DNA of 64,000 nt from Flavobacterium sp. LMO8 (GTDB lineage: Bacteria > Bacteroidota > Bacteroidia > Flavobacteriales > Flavobacteriaceae): the NCBI RefSeq assembly GCF_009495755.1, contig NZ_WIBJ01000031.1:603421-667420 (forward strand), in the 5' to 3' direction. The position numbers were made by a program, and so were the translations under genes. Shown here piece after piece: positions 1 to 7,964 of the stretch; within the stretch, counting starts at the first letter, position 1; every line of letters begins with the position of its first letter. The notes beneath the pieces were generated by a model. The model saw only the letters and a program-made list of their open reading frames with translations. It ran no database searches and was not told the origin of the DNA.

Positions 1-590
1 GATGAAAGTCCAGCTGCTAATCCACCACCTCCAATTGGAATAAAAATATAATCAATTGGGGCACTAAAGCTCTCTAAAATTTCTAGTCCTACCGTTCCTT
101 GCCCAGCAATAACCTTTAGGTCATCAAATGGATGTATAAAAGTTTTATTTGTAGCTAATGATTCGGCTTGAGCAGTTGCATTTGAGTCGTCAAAAGTATC
201 GCCAGTTAAAACAATTTCAATGTACTCTTTTCCAAAAAGTTGTACTTGCTTTATTTTTTGTTTAGGCGTTGTTTTAGGCATATAAATTTTACCCTTTACT
301 TGTAAAAGGTTACAAGAATAAGCTACGCCTTGTGCATGATTTCCTGCACTTGCGCAAACTATTCCGCTTTGTTTTTCATCTGTGCTTAAAGAGCTCATTT
401 TGTTGTAAGCACCACGTATTTTATACGAGCGTACAACTTGTAAGTCTTCTCTTTTTAATAAAATATTGGCTTTAAATGTATTTGATAAATTAATATTAGT
501 TGTTAAAGGTGTTGGAAAAACAATTCCTTTAAATTTTTCTTTTGCAACTATTGTTTCATCAAATAAATTTTCAATTGTCGTTTGTAGCAT
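1..590 (-). CDS. ilvA: Threonine dehydratase, N-terminal part
   Basis: Deaminates L-threonine to 2-oxobutanoate with pyridoxal phosphate (PLP), the entry step to isoleucine. I translated it from the minus strand: it begins [13 protein letters not shown] and contains LLKREDLQ and SYKIRGAYNK, whose Lys is the PLP-linking residue of fold-type II threonine dehydratases. ASAGNHAQGVA (phosphate contact) and the glycine loop PIGGGGLAAG near the window edge also fit. About 196 codons are present; the catalytic domain is incomplete and any C-terminal ACT-like regulatory domain lies outside. Its ATG (590-588) overlaps the ilvC stop by one base (TAATG), so it is translationally coupled as the last visible gene of the ilv operon. 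Biosynthetic (ilvA) rather than catabolic assignment rests on this context. Confidence 0.95.
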   Translation of the reverse strand, partial: MLQTTIENLFDETIVAKEKFKGIVFPTPLTTNINLSNTFKANILLKREDLQVVRSYKIRGAYNKMSSLSTDEKQSGIVCASAGNHAQGVAYSCNLLQVKGKIYMPKTTPKQKIKQVQLFGKEYIEIVLTGDTFDDSNATAQAESLATNKTFIHPFDDLKVIAGQGTVGLEILESFSAPIDYIFIPIGGGGLAAGLS

Positions 591-2068
591 TATTCTACTA
601 TTTTTTTCATTGCAGTCATTGCGGCTCTCAGTTCTGCGCCACAAATTTCAATTGAATGATTTCTGATAGCGGCATTTACTTTTACTAATTCGAAATTATC
701 TACATTTGAATTTGCTGAGTTATTGAAGTTTTCTCCAATTAGATTGGTGTCTATTTTCTTCATGAAATCGGCTAAAAGAGGTTTGCAAGCGTGATCAAAT
801 AAATAACAACCATATTCTGCTGTATCAGAAATTACACGATTCATTTCAAATAATTTTTTACGTGCAATTGTATTTGCAATAAGCGGTGCTTCATGAAGTG
901 ATTCATAATAAGCAGATTCATTTTTTATTCCAGCAACAGTCATTGTTTCATAAGCTAATTCCACACCAGCTTTTACAAAAGCAACCATAAGAGTAGCATT
1001 GTCAAAATACTCTTGTTCGTTAATTTTTTGTTCACATGCTGGCGTTTTTTCAAAATTGGTTTGTCCTGTTGCTTCTCTCCAGGTCAAAAGGTTTTTATCA
1101 CCAGCAGCCCAATCTTCCATCATGGTTTGTGAAAAATGACCAGATAAAATATCATCCATGTGTTTGTTGAATAGTGGCGTCATGATTTGCTTTAATTCTT
1201 CAGCTAATTTAAAAGCTTCTACTTTGGCAGGATTAGAAAGTCTGTCCATCATGTTAGTAATTCCACCAATTTTTAAGGCTTCGGTAATCACTTCCCAACC
1301 ATATTGCACTAATTTTGAAGCATATCCTGGATTAATACCTTTTTCAATCATTTTGTCGAAACTCAAGATAGATCCAGTTTGCAATAAACCACAAAGAATG
1401 GTTTGTTCGCCCATTAAATCAGACTTTACTTCTGCTACGAATGACGATAATAAAACACCAGCTCTATCGCCACCAGTTCCTACACAATAAGCTTTTGCAA
1501 TTTCTAAACCATCTCCATTTGGATCATTATCACTATGAACAGCAATTAAAGTTGGAACTCCAAAACCTCTTAAAAATTCTGCTCTAACTTCTGAAGCTGG
1601 AGATTTTGGAGCAATCATGATTACTGTAATGTCTTCACGTATTTTTGTACCTTCTTCTACAATGTTGAATCCATGGGAATAAGACAAACAAGTCCCTTTT
1701 TTCATTAATGGGACTACTTTTTTAATTACATCAGTATGTTGTTTGTCTGGAGCTAAATTAGAAACTAAATCGGCTTTAGGAATAATTTCTTCAAAAGTAC
1801 CCACTTCAAATCCATTTTCTGTTGCGTTAACAAATGATGCTCTTTTTGATTCAATTGCTTCTTTGCGAAGAGCGTATGCAACTTGTAAGCCACTATCTCT
1901 TAAGTTTTGACCTTGAGCTAATCCTTGTGCTCCACATCCTATGATTACTATCTTCTTTCCTTTTAATTTATCGACACCATTAGAGAATTCTGAGGCTTCC
2001 ATGAAATCACATTTTCCTAATTCTTGAACTTTTAAACGATGTGGTAATGAGTTGAAATAATTTGACAT
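590..2068 (-). CDS. ilvC: Ketol-acid reductoisomerase (long, class II)
   Basis: Isomerises and reduces acetolactate or acetohydroxybutyrate to the dihydroxy-acids of valine and isoleucine synthesis, using NADPH and Mg2+. The nucleotide-binding loop [17 protein letters not shown] lies near residues 44-60. At 492 residues it matches the long class II enzyme of E. coli and plants, which carries a duplicated knotted C-terminal domain, rather than the roughly 330-residue class I form. It sits between ilvN (43-base gap) and ilvA (one-base overlap). The start at 2068 is the first ATG and leaves a complete N terminus ([13 protein letters not shown], as in E. coli-type enzymes). Confidence 0.97.
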   Translation of the reverse strand: MSNYFNSLPHRLKVQELGKCDFMEASEFSNGVDKLKGKKIVIIGCGAQGLAQGQNLRDSGLQVAYALRKEAIESKRASFVNATENGFEVGTFEEIIPKADLVSNLAPDKQHTDVIKKVVPLMKKGTCLSYSHGFNIVEEGTKIREDITVIMIAPKSPASEVRAEFLRGFGVPTLIAVHSDNDPNGDGLEIAKAYCVGTGGDRAGVLLSSFVAEVKSDLMGEQTILCGLLQTGSILSFDKMIEKGINPGYASKLVQYGWEVITEALKIGGITNMMDRLSNPAKVEAFKLAEELKQIMTPLFNKHMDDILSGHFSQTMMEDWAAGDKNLLTWREATGQTNFEKTPACEQKINEQEYFDNATLMVAFVKAGVELAYETMTVAGIKNESAYYESLHEAPLIANTIARKKLFEMNRVISDTAEYGCYLFDHACKPLLADFMKKIDTNLIGENFNNSANSNVDNFELVKVNAAIRNHSIEICGAELRAAMTAMKKIVE

Positions 2069-2111
2069 TATCTATTTTTTTAATTTAATTTATTGACTTT
2101 GTAATTAAAAA

Positions 2112-2699
2112 TTACATTTGAAATATTTTACTTTTATGATTTAAGTATTCATTATTTATTGGTTGTTTTGTTGGGTCATTTAATTCCATATTCAAAACTT
2201 TTTTATGAATCCCTTCACTAGATTTGATAATTGCAATTCGAGAACTTTTTACAAATTCTATTAATCCGTATTTGTCTAATTCGGATAGTAAATTGTTAAT
2301 TTCTTCATCCTGTCCTGTTGCTTCAAAAACGGTGTAGTCGTTTCTAATTACAACTGCTTTTGCACCAAATTTGCGCAATAAACGTTCTACTTTTACATCT
2401 CGCATGATGACATCTGTAGGAACTTTGTAGAGTGCCATTTGTTGCCAGATAATTTCTTCATTAGTGTTATTAAAAACTTTAAAAACATCTACTATTTTTT
2501 CAATCTGGCGTGCCAAGTTTTTCACAACATCTGCAGTTTCATGAACCACAATAGTAAAACGATAAATGTTATTGATTTCGCTAGGAGAAGAATTAAAACT
2601 GGTTAGGCTGATTTTTCTTCTAGAGAAAATAATAGCAATTTTATTTAGAAGACCAACTTGATTTTCTGTATAAACGGTTAATGTATGTTCCTCTTTCAT
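2112..2699 (-). CDS. ilvN: Acetolactate synthase small (regulatory) subunit
   Basis: Regulatory partner of IlvB; it confers feedback inhibition by branched-chain amino acids. The N-terminal ACT domain (about residues 5-80) starts HTLTVYTENQVGLLNKIA, followed by the typical second half with LLRKFGAKAVVIRNDYTVFEATG. At 195 residues it is slightly longer than the E. coli IlvH type (about 163), as is usual in Bacteroidota. It starts one base after the ilvB stop region, so the two subunits are very likely co-translated. Its identity is clear; the effector specificity cannot be read from sequence. Confidence 0.95.
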   Translation of the reverse strand: MKEEHTLTVYTENQVGLLNKIAIIFSRRKISLTSFNSSPSEINNIYRFTIVVHETADVVKNLARQIEKIVDVFKVFNNTNEEIIWQQMALYKVPTDVIMRDVKVERLLRKFGAKAVVIRNDYTVFEATGQDEEINNLLSELDKYGLIEFVKSSRIAIIKSSEGIHKKVLNMELNDPTKQPINNEYLNHKSKIFQM

Positions 2700-2700
2700 T

Positions 2701-4449
2701 TTAAATTTGATCTTTACTTAATACAATTTCTGCAACACCTTTTCCTTGTGGAACCATTGGAAAAACATTGTCTTCGTGTAATACTGCAACTTCTAAAAGG
2801 TATGATGCTGGATGATCAAGCATTTCTTTTAAACTCGATTTTAACTCCTCTCTTTTTGAAATTTGTTTTCCTTTAATTCCATAACCTTCAGCAACTTTAA
2901 CAAAGTTTGGACTTTGTATGTCAGTAAACGAATAGCGTTTTTCGTGGAATAGTTCTTGCCATTGGCGCACCATTCCTAAAAAACTATTATTTAATATCAT
3001 GATCTTTACATTTGGTTTAAATTGCATGATAGTTCCTAACTCTTGAATATTCATTTGTGCTCCACCATCTCCCATTATTGCTACTACCTGTCTTTTAGGA
3101 GCTCCAAATTTGGCTCCAATGGCTGCCGGAAGAGCAAATCCCATAGTTCCTAATCCACCACTTGTAATATTACTTCTTGATAGTGTTTGTTTAGCATATC
3201 TGCAGGCTACCATTTGGTGCTGTCCAACATCGGTTACAATAACGGCTTCTCCATTAGTTAATTCGTTTAAAACATGTACCACTTCACCCATAGTAAGTTC
3301 TCCTTCAGTAGGATTTAATTCTTTTTCTATCAGTTGTGTTGTTTCAATATTTCGCTTTGTTACAAATTCATTAAACCATTCTTTATGTGATTTTTTATCA
3401 ACCAAATCAGTTAAAATTGGAAGCGTTACTTTGCAGTTGCCCCAAACAGGAATTGTTGTTTGAACGTTTTTATCAATTTCGGCAGGATCAATATCAAAAT
3501 GAATAATTTTAGCTTGTTTGGCATATTTGTCTAATCTTCCGGTAACACGATCATCAAATCTCATCCCTACCGCTATCAATACATCACATTCGTTAGTAAG
3601 GTAATTTGGGCCATAATTTCCATGCATTCCTAACATGCCAACACCTAAAGGATGGTTTGTTGGAATAGCGCTCATTCCCATAATTGTCCAAGCTGTTGGT
3701 AATCCCGCTTTTTCAATAAAGGCTAAAAATTCTTTTTCAGCATTTCCTAAAATAACACCTTGCCCAAAAATCACAAATGGTTTTTTAGCTTCGTTAATTA
3801 GTTTTGCTGCTTGCTTTATATATTCGTTTCTAACAACTGGTTCTGGTCTATAACTTCTAATGTGTGAACATTGTCTGTAGCCTTTGTAATCAAATAATTG
3901 TAATTGTGCATTTTTAGTAATGTCAACTAAAACAGGTCCAGGTCTTCCAGATTTTGCTATGTAAAAAGCTTTTGCTAAGACTTCAGAAATTTCATTAGCA
4001 TCAGTTACCTGATAATTCCATTTGGTAACCGGCATTGTGATGTTGATTATATCCGTTTCTTGAAAAGCATCTGTCCCAAGAAGATGCGCAAAAACTTGTC
4101 CAGTAATACATACTAAAGGTGTTGAATCAATTTGAGCATCAGCTAAACCAGTTACTAAATTAGTTGCACCAGGTCCGCTTGTTGCAAAAACAACACCGGT
4201 TTTTCCACTCACTCTTGAATAGCCTTGAGCTGCATGAATAGCACCTTGTTCATGACGAACCAAAATATGGTTTAATTCTTTTTTATAGTCGTATAGAGCG
4301 TCATAAATTGGCATAATAGCTCCGCCTGGATAACCAAAAACGGTTGTTACATCTTCTGATAGTAAAGCGTCAATAACGGCTAAACTTCCTGATGTGTTAT
4401 GTGTTTTTTCAATGGTAGGCTCAACTATTTTTTGTTTTAATGCTTCCAT
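2701..4449 (-). CDS. ilvB: Acetolactate synthase large (catalytic) subunit
   Basis: Thiamine-diphosphate and FAD enzyme condensing pyruvate with a second pyruvate (to Val/Leu) or with 2-oxobutanoate (to Ile). The N-terminal TPP domain has VFGYPGGAIMPIYDAL and the catalytic Glu in LVRHEQGAIHAAQGY (about residue 64). The C-terminal TPP-binding motif GDGGAQMNIQEL precedes the NN of ILNNSFLGMVRQWQ. At 582 residues it is full length. It follows ilvD by 10 bases and precedes ilvN by 1 base, so it belongs to one transcript with them. Confidence 0.97.
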   Translation of the reverse strand: MEALKQKIVEPTIEKTHNTSGSLAVIDALLSEDVTTVFGYPGGAIMPIYDALYDYKKELNHILVRHEQGAIHAAQGYSRVSGKTGVVFATSGPGATNLVTGLADAQIDSTPLVCITGQVFAHLLGTDAFQETDIINITMPVTKWNYQVTDANEISEVLAKAFYIAKSGRPGPVLVDITKNAQLQLFDYKGYRQCSHIRSYRPEPVVRNEYIKQAAKLINEAKKPFVIFGQGVILGNAEKEFLAFIEKAGLPTAWTIMGMSAIPTNHPLGVGMLGMHGNYGPNYLTNECDVLIAVGMRFDDRVTGRLDKYAKQAKIIHFDIDPAEIDKNVQTTIPVWGNCKVTLPILTDLVDKKSHKEWFNEFVTKRNIETTQLIEKELNPTEGELTMGEVVHVLNELTNGEAVIVTDVGQHQMVACRYAKQTLSRSNITSGGLGTMGFALPAAIGAKFGAPKRQVVAIMGDGGAQMNIQELGTIMQFKPNVKIMILNNSFLGMVRQWQELFHEKRYSFTDIQSPNFVKVAEGYGIKGKQISKREELKSSLKEMLDHPASYLLEVAVLHEDNVFPMVPQGKGVAEIVLSKDQI

Positions 4450-4459
4450 AATTTTGTTG

Positions 4460-6139
4460 TTATTGTTCGTCAGTTACACAACCTTCGGATGCGTCAGTTA
4501 CTAATTTTAAATATTTATATAAAACGCCTCTTGTAACCTTTGGTTTCGGTTGAACAAAAGCCTTTTTTCTGTTTTCTAATTCATCATCTGAAATTGCTAA
4601 ATGAATTGAGTTGTTTACGGCATCTAATTCAATTAAATCGCCATCTTTTACTAATGCAATTGTTCCTCCATCGTATGCTTCAGGCGATATGTGTCCTACT
4701 ACAAAGCCATGTGTTCCACCACTAAATCTTCCATCTGTAATTAAGGCTACACTTTTTCCTAATCCAGCGCCAATAATTGCGGATGTTGGTTTTAGCATTT
4801 CAGGCATTCCTGGTCCACCTTTTGGTCCAACGTAACGAATAACAATAACATCACCCGCTTGGATTTTTTTATTTTCAATTCCTTTAATCAATTCTTTTTC
4901 TCCATCAAAAACTTTTGCTGGTCCACTAAATTTTTCTCCTTCTTTTCCAGTGATTTTGGCAACAGAGCCTTTGGTTGCTAGATTTCCGTATAAAATTTGT
5001 AGGTGTCCAGTTTCTTTGATAGGATTTTCAATTGGTCTAATGATGTTTTGTGTTTCAAAATCAATATCTACTATATCTTTTAAATTTTCCGAAACTGTTT
5101 TTCCAGTTACAGTTAAACATTCTCCATGCAGCATTCCTTTAGATAATAAATATTTTAAAACCATTGGAACACCACCTTTTTCATGTAGATTTTGCATTAA
5201 ATAATTTCCACCTGGCTTAAAATCGGCAATTAAAGGTGTTTTATTACTTATTCTTTGAAAATCATCCTGTGTGATTTTTACACCTACACTTTTTGCCATG
5301 GCAATGATATGTAATACGGCATTTGTACTTCCGCCAAGAGCAATTAAAGTTGTAATGGCATTTTCAAAAGCCTTGAAAGTCATAATGTCTTTAGGGCAAA
5401 TATTTTTTTGTAGAAGTAATTTTATATAATGAGCGGTTTGTTTACATTCTTCTATTTTTTCATGAGAAACGGCTGGATTTGAACTAGAGTACGGAAGGCT
5501 CATTCCTAAAGCTTCAATAGCAATAGCCATTGTATTTGCTGTATACATTCCACCACATGCTCCTGCGCCAGGGCAAGAATTTTTTATAATTCCTTTATAT
5601 TCTTCTTCAGAAATTTTACCAGCTATCTTTTCACCAAGCGCTTCAAAAGCTGAGACGATATTCAAATCTTTTCCTTGATATTTCCCTGGAGCAATAGTTC
5701 CACCATATACCATAATGGAAGGACGGTTCAATCTTCCCATTGCAATTATTGAACCTGGCATGTTTTTATCGCAACCTGGAATAGCTACTACAGCATCATA
5801 ATAATGACCGTCTACTACACTTTCAATGCTGTCAGCTATAATTTCACGACTTACAAGTGAATAACGCATTCCATCGGTTCCATTTGTAATTCCATCACTT
5901 ATTCCAATGGTGTTGAAGATAAGCCCAACCATTTCTTCTTGATTAACTTCTTGTTTAATCAAACTTGCCAAATGATTTAAATGCATGTTACAAGTATTGC
6001 CATCATAACCCATTGAAGCAATTCCGACAAAAGGTTGAGCTAATTGTTGATCGTTTAAACCAATTCCATAAAGCATGGCTTGAGCTGCAGGTTGAGTAGG
6101 GTCTTGAGTTACGGTTTTGCTGTGTTTGTTTAATTCCAT
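4460..6139 (-). CDS. ilvD: Dihydroxy-acid dehydratase
   Basis: Iron-sulfur enzyme that dehydrates 2,3-dihydroxy-isovalerate or -methylvalerate to the 2-oxo acids. Cluster cysteines are visible in [23 protein letters not shown] and [16 protein letters not shown], and the C terminus has [19 protein letters not shown]. At 559 residues it is of normal length for the IlvD/Edd family; the branched-chain context excludes phosphogluconate dehydratase. It follows ilvE by 5 bases. The gene uses the first in-frame ATG. Confidence 0.97.
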   Translation of the reverse strand: MELNKHSKTVTQDPTQPAAQAMLYGIGLNDQQLAQPFVGIASMGYDGNTCNMHLNHLASLIKQEVNQEEMVGLIFNTIGISDGITNGTDGMRYSLVSREIIADSIESVVDGHYYDAVVAIPGCDKNMPGSIIAMGRLNRPSIMVYGGTIAPGKYQGKDLNIVSAFEALGEKIAGKISEEEYKGIIKNSCPGAGACGGMYTANTMAIAIEALGMSLPYSSSNPAVSHEKIEECKQTAHYIKLLLQKNICPKDIMTFKAFENAITTLIALGGSTNAVLHIIAMAKSVGVKITQDDFQRISNKTPLIADFKPGGNYLMQNLHEKGGVPMVLKYLLSKGMLHGECLTVTGKTVSENLKDIVDIDFETQNIIRPIENPIKETGHLQILYGNLATKGSVAKITGKEGEKFSGPAKVFDGEKELIKGIENKKIQAGDVIVIRYVGPKGGPGMPEMLKPTSAIIGAGLGKSVALITDGRFSGGTHGFVVGHISPEAYDGGTIALVKDGDLIELDAVNNSIHLAISDDELENRKKAFVQPKPKVTRGVLYKYLKLVTDASEGCVTDEQ

Positions 6140-6144
6140 TTGGA

Positions 6145-7053
6145 TTAGTTTTGAATGGCAAATTGTTTTTCCATTACTAAGTTTTTATAGGCAGTTTGCA
6201 ATTTTTTGCCCAATGTGTTTTCCCAGTTTAGATTGAAGTTTTTCTTTTCTAATGAGTTAATTCCAATTATTTCAGCCGCGGTTCCACATAAGAAAGCGCC
6301 ATCTGCGTTCTGTAAATCATTAGGAGTATAGCTACCTTCAAATAATTCGATATTTAATTCTTTACAAAGTTCAAATACAGTTGCTCGTGTAATTCCAGGT
6401 AGGATATTTCCTGTTTTAGGAGTAAATAGTTTTCCGTCTTTTTCAAAGAATAGATTTGAACCTGGCCCTTCTGCTAAAAACCCATCTGAATCTAATAAAA
6501 CAGCTTCGTCAAAACCTTTTTCTTTTGCTTCGGTTGCAGCTAAAATCGAATTGATATAGTGTCCACAAACTTTTGCTTCAACTTTTGTTGATCTAGGATG
6601 AGGTCTGCAAAACGAAGAAATAGTTATGTTTAAAAGGGTGTCACCTAAGTAAGCTCCCCATTCCCAGGCACAAATCATGATTGAAACTTGTGTAGGTTTT
6701 GTGAGACTCATATTAGGACTACAGTATACTAATGGTCTAATATAGGCGTCTTGAAAATTATTTTTTCTTAATACTTCATAAGTTATTTCACATAACTCAT
6801 CAACATTATATTGAAAAGAAATGTTTATTAACTCACAAGATCTTTTAAGTCTTTCGTAATGCTCTTTTACTTTGAAAATTTTGGTACCATTTTCTGTTTT
6901 ATAGGCTCTAATTCCTTCGAAAACACCATAGCCATAGTGAAGTGTTTGCCCATATAAATCAATTACTTTTTCAGTTGCTTTGCAATATTCGCCATTCGAA
7001 AAGAGGATGGTGTTCTTATTGCAATACGGGTTTAATGCCAAATTTGAATTCAT
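6145..7053 (-). CDS. ilvE: Branched-chain amino-acid aminotransferase
   Basis: Class IV PLP aminotransferase for the last step of Ile, Val and Leu synthesis, with glutamate as amino donor. [18 protein letters not shown] (about residues 37-54) is the family signature; the PLP lysine is in [12 protein letters not shown], and EGPGSNLFF and LPGITRATV follow. Its 302 residues are typical. It is the first structural gene of the operon, directly behind the attenuator at 7073-7107. The ATG at 7053 lies 20 bases beyond the terminator U-tract, so read-through of the attenuator is required to express the whole operon. Confidence 0.95.
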   Translation of the reverse strand: MNSNLALNPYCNKNTILFSNGEYCKATEKVIDLYGQTLHYGYGVFEGIRAYKTENGTKIFKVKEHYERLKRSCELINISFQYNVDELCEITYEVLRKNNFQDAYIRPLVYCSPNMSLTKPTQVSIMICAWEWGAYLGDTLLNITISSFCRPHPRSTKVEAKVCGHYINSILAATEAKEKGFDEAVLLDSDGFLAEGPGSNLFFEKDGKLFTPKTGNILPGITRATVFELCKELNIELFEGSYTPNDLQNADGAFLCGTAAEIIGINSLEKKNFNLNWENTLGKKLQTAYKNLVMEKQFAIQN

Positions 7054-7072
7054 TTTTTCCTGATTTTATTAT

Positions 7073-7107
7073 AAAAAAAAACCTCCAAAATTAATTAGGA
7101 GGTTTTG
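7073..7107 (-). terminator. Intrinsic terminator of the ilv attenuator
   Basis: Read on the minus strand, AAAACCTCC (7107-7099) pairs perfectly with GGAGGTTTT (7087-7079) around an 11-base loop and runs into an uninterrupted U-tract (7080-7073). It stands before ilvE and after a short Ile-rich reading frame, so it would stop transcription before the structural genes. Part of its 5' arm (CTCC, 7102-7099, plus two loop bases) is also complementary to TAGGAG at 7133-7128, giving an exclusive alternative pairing. Confidence 0.9.
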
Positions 7108-7127
7108 TATCATTTAAACATAGCATC

Positions 7128-7133
7128 TCCTAT
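7128..7133 (-). promoter_or_regulatory. Antiterminator arm overlapping leader stop codon
   Basis: UAGGAG on the minus strand, complementary over 6 bases to CUCCUA at 7102-7097, which spans the 5' arm and loop edge of the ilv terminator. The U, A and G of the leader peptide stop codon are its first three bases, so translation termination and antitermination exclude each other. Confidence 0.7.
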
Positions 7134-7184
7134 TCGATAAGTCGAATAATAATAGAAATGATAATGTTTTTGTTGTTTTCCATT
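7131..7184 (-). CDS. ilv operon leader peptide (attenuator)
   Basis: A 17-residue peptide, MENNKNIIISIIIRLIE, encoded by an 18-codon frame that is too short for ordinary gene calling. Seven of its residues are Ile (codons 7-9, 11-13, 16) and one is Leu. It starts about 14 bases after the predicted transcription start and ends in UAG, which is itself part of the antiterminator arm UAGGAG. A ribosome stalled for lack of charged tRNA-Ile at codons 7-13 would leave UAGGAG free to pair with CUCCUA of the terminator arm. A ribosome reaching the stop codon would cover it, allowing termination. This is the layout of classical leader-peptide attenuation in enterobacteria; function here is inferred. 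Confidence 0.85.
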
Positions 7185-7201
7185 GTAATTAAATACAGGA
7201 C

Positions 7202-7209
7202 AAAATTAG
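7202..7209 (-). promoter_or_regulatory. -7 promoter element of the ilv operon
   Basis: TAATTTTG on the minus strand matches the Bacteroidota -7 consensus TAnnTTTG exactly. The expected start is near 7198, giving a leader of about 14 bases to the peptide ATG. I find no clear -33 TTTG at the usual spacing. Confidence 0.6.
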
Positions 7210-7355
7210 TTATAAATTATATAGGTTATAAATTTTTTATATTATTTTCAGTATTTTTATTAAAACTATAAAAAAGTAGTGCTTATTTAGGTAATAATTC
7301 TTGAATTAATTATTTTACGACTATTTAATTTATAAATTCAAAATTTTAAATGATT
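7210..7355. other. A/T-rich spacer upstream of the ilv promoter
   Basis: Together with the leader region this gene-poor stretch spans 7054-7355. Beyond 7210 I see only A/T-rich sequence between the ilv promoter and the 3' end of the DUF4136 gene, with no further open frame, hairpin or recognisable operator. Confidence 0.6.
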
Positions 7356-7886
7356 CTATTTTATAGTTGGTGGGTATTGATTTAAAATTTTAGAAACAAA
7401 TTCTTTAATTCTTTCATCTTTTTTGTCTGTATTGTTAGTTAAATAACCAGATCCTTCTCCTTGCCAAACCAATTCTTTTGTTTTAGCATCAATAATATCT
7501 ATAAAAAGAGTGCCTTCTGGAGTAGTGGTTACATTTGTAAAACCGCCACCCATTCCCCACCATGGATTCCAGCCCCAGCCCCAGCCAAATCCCATGTTGT
7601 TATAAACATCAACACGTTCTCTTTCTTTGGTAAAAATACTAATCAAAACATCAGGATTTTCAGATTTACTGAAGCCTTTTGTTGGCATTACTTCATCGAT
7701 AGAATATAAAATTCTTTTTTTGTCTAAATCTGAAATTTCAGCTTTATCTACACCACTTTTTAAATAGGCGTATGTTTTATAATTCGTAAATGTTGCTTTT
7801 TTATCATAATCAGCATTTACTCTTACTGAACTGCACGAAGCTAAAGTTGCAATAAATAAAATCGAAAGTAATTTTAATGTCTTCAT
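7356..7886 (-). CDS. DUF4136 family lipoprotein
   Basis: A 176-residue predicted lipoprotein: MKTLKLLSILFIATLASC ends in a lipobox with Cys18, so export and lipid anchoring are expected. The rest matches the DUF4136 pattern: N-terminal DYDKKATFTNYKTYAYLK, a Gly/Trp-rich turn MGFGWGWGWNPWWG near residues 102-115, and the end EGTLFIDIIDAKTKELVWQGEGSG. The family is common in Bacteroidota and of unknown function. It lies downstream of urocanate hydratase on the same strand, separated by a 78-base spacer with an inverted repeat, so co-transcription is uncertain. Confidence 0.85.
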   Translation of the reverse strand: MKTLKLLSILFIATLASCSSVRVNADYDKKATFTNYKTYAYLKSGVDKAEISDLDKKRILYSIDEVMPTKGFSKSENPDVLISIFTKERERVDVYNNMGFGWGWGWNPWWGMGGGFTNVTTTPEGTLFIDIIDAKTKELVWQGEGSGYLTNNTDKKDERIKEFVSKILNQYPPTIK

Positions 7887-7896
7887 AATTTTAATT

Positions 7897-7958
7897 GTTT
7901 AAAGTTTCAGGTTTCAGGAGTAAAGTTTTTAATCTCAAATTAACTTGAAACTTTAAAC
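7897..7958. repeat. Inverted repeat of GTTTAAAGTTTCA
   Basis: GTTTAAAGTTTCA (7897-7909) and its exact reverse complement (7946-7958) are separated by 36 bases, with a further partial copy (TTGAAACT) just after. Similar TTTCAAGTTTCAAG-type sequence occurs near 37965-37980. This looks like a degenerate intergenic repeat family. It lies between hutU and the DUF4136 gene and lacks a U-tract, so it is not a clean terminator. Confidence 0.6.
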
Positions 7959-7964
7959 TTGAAA

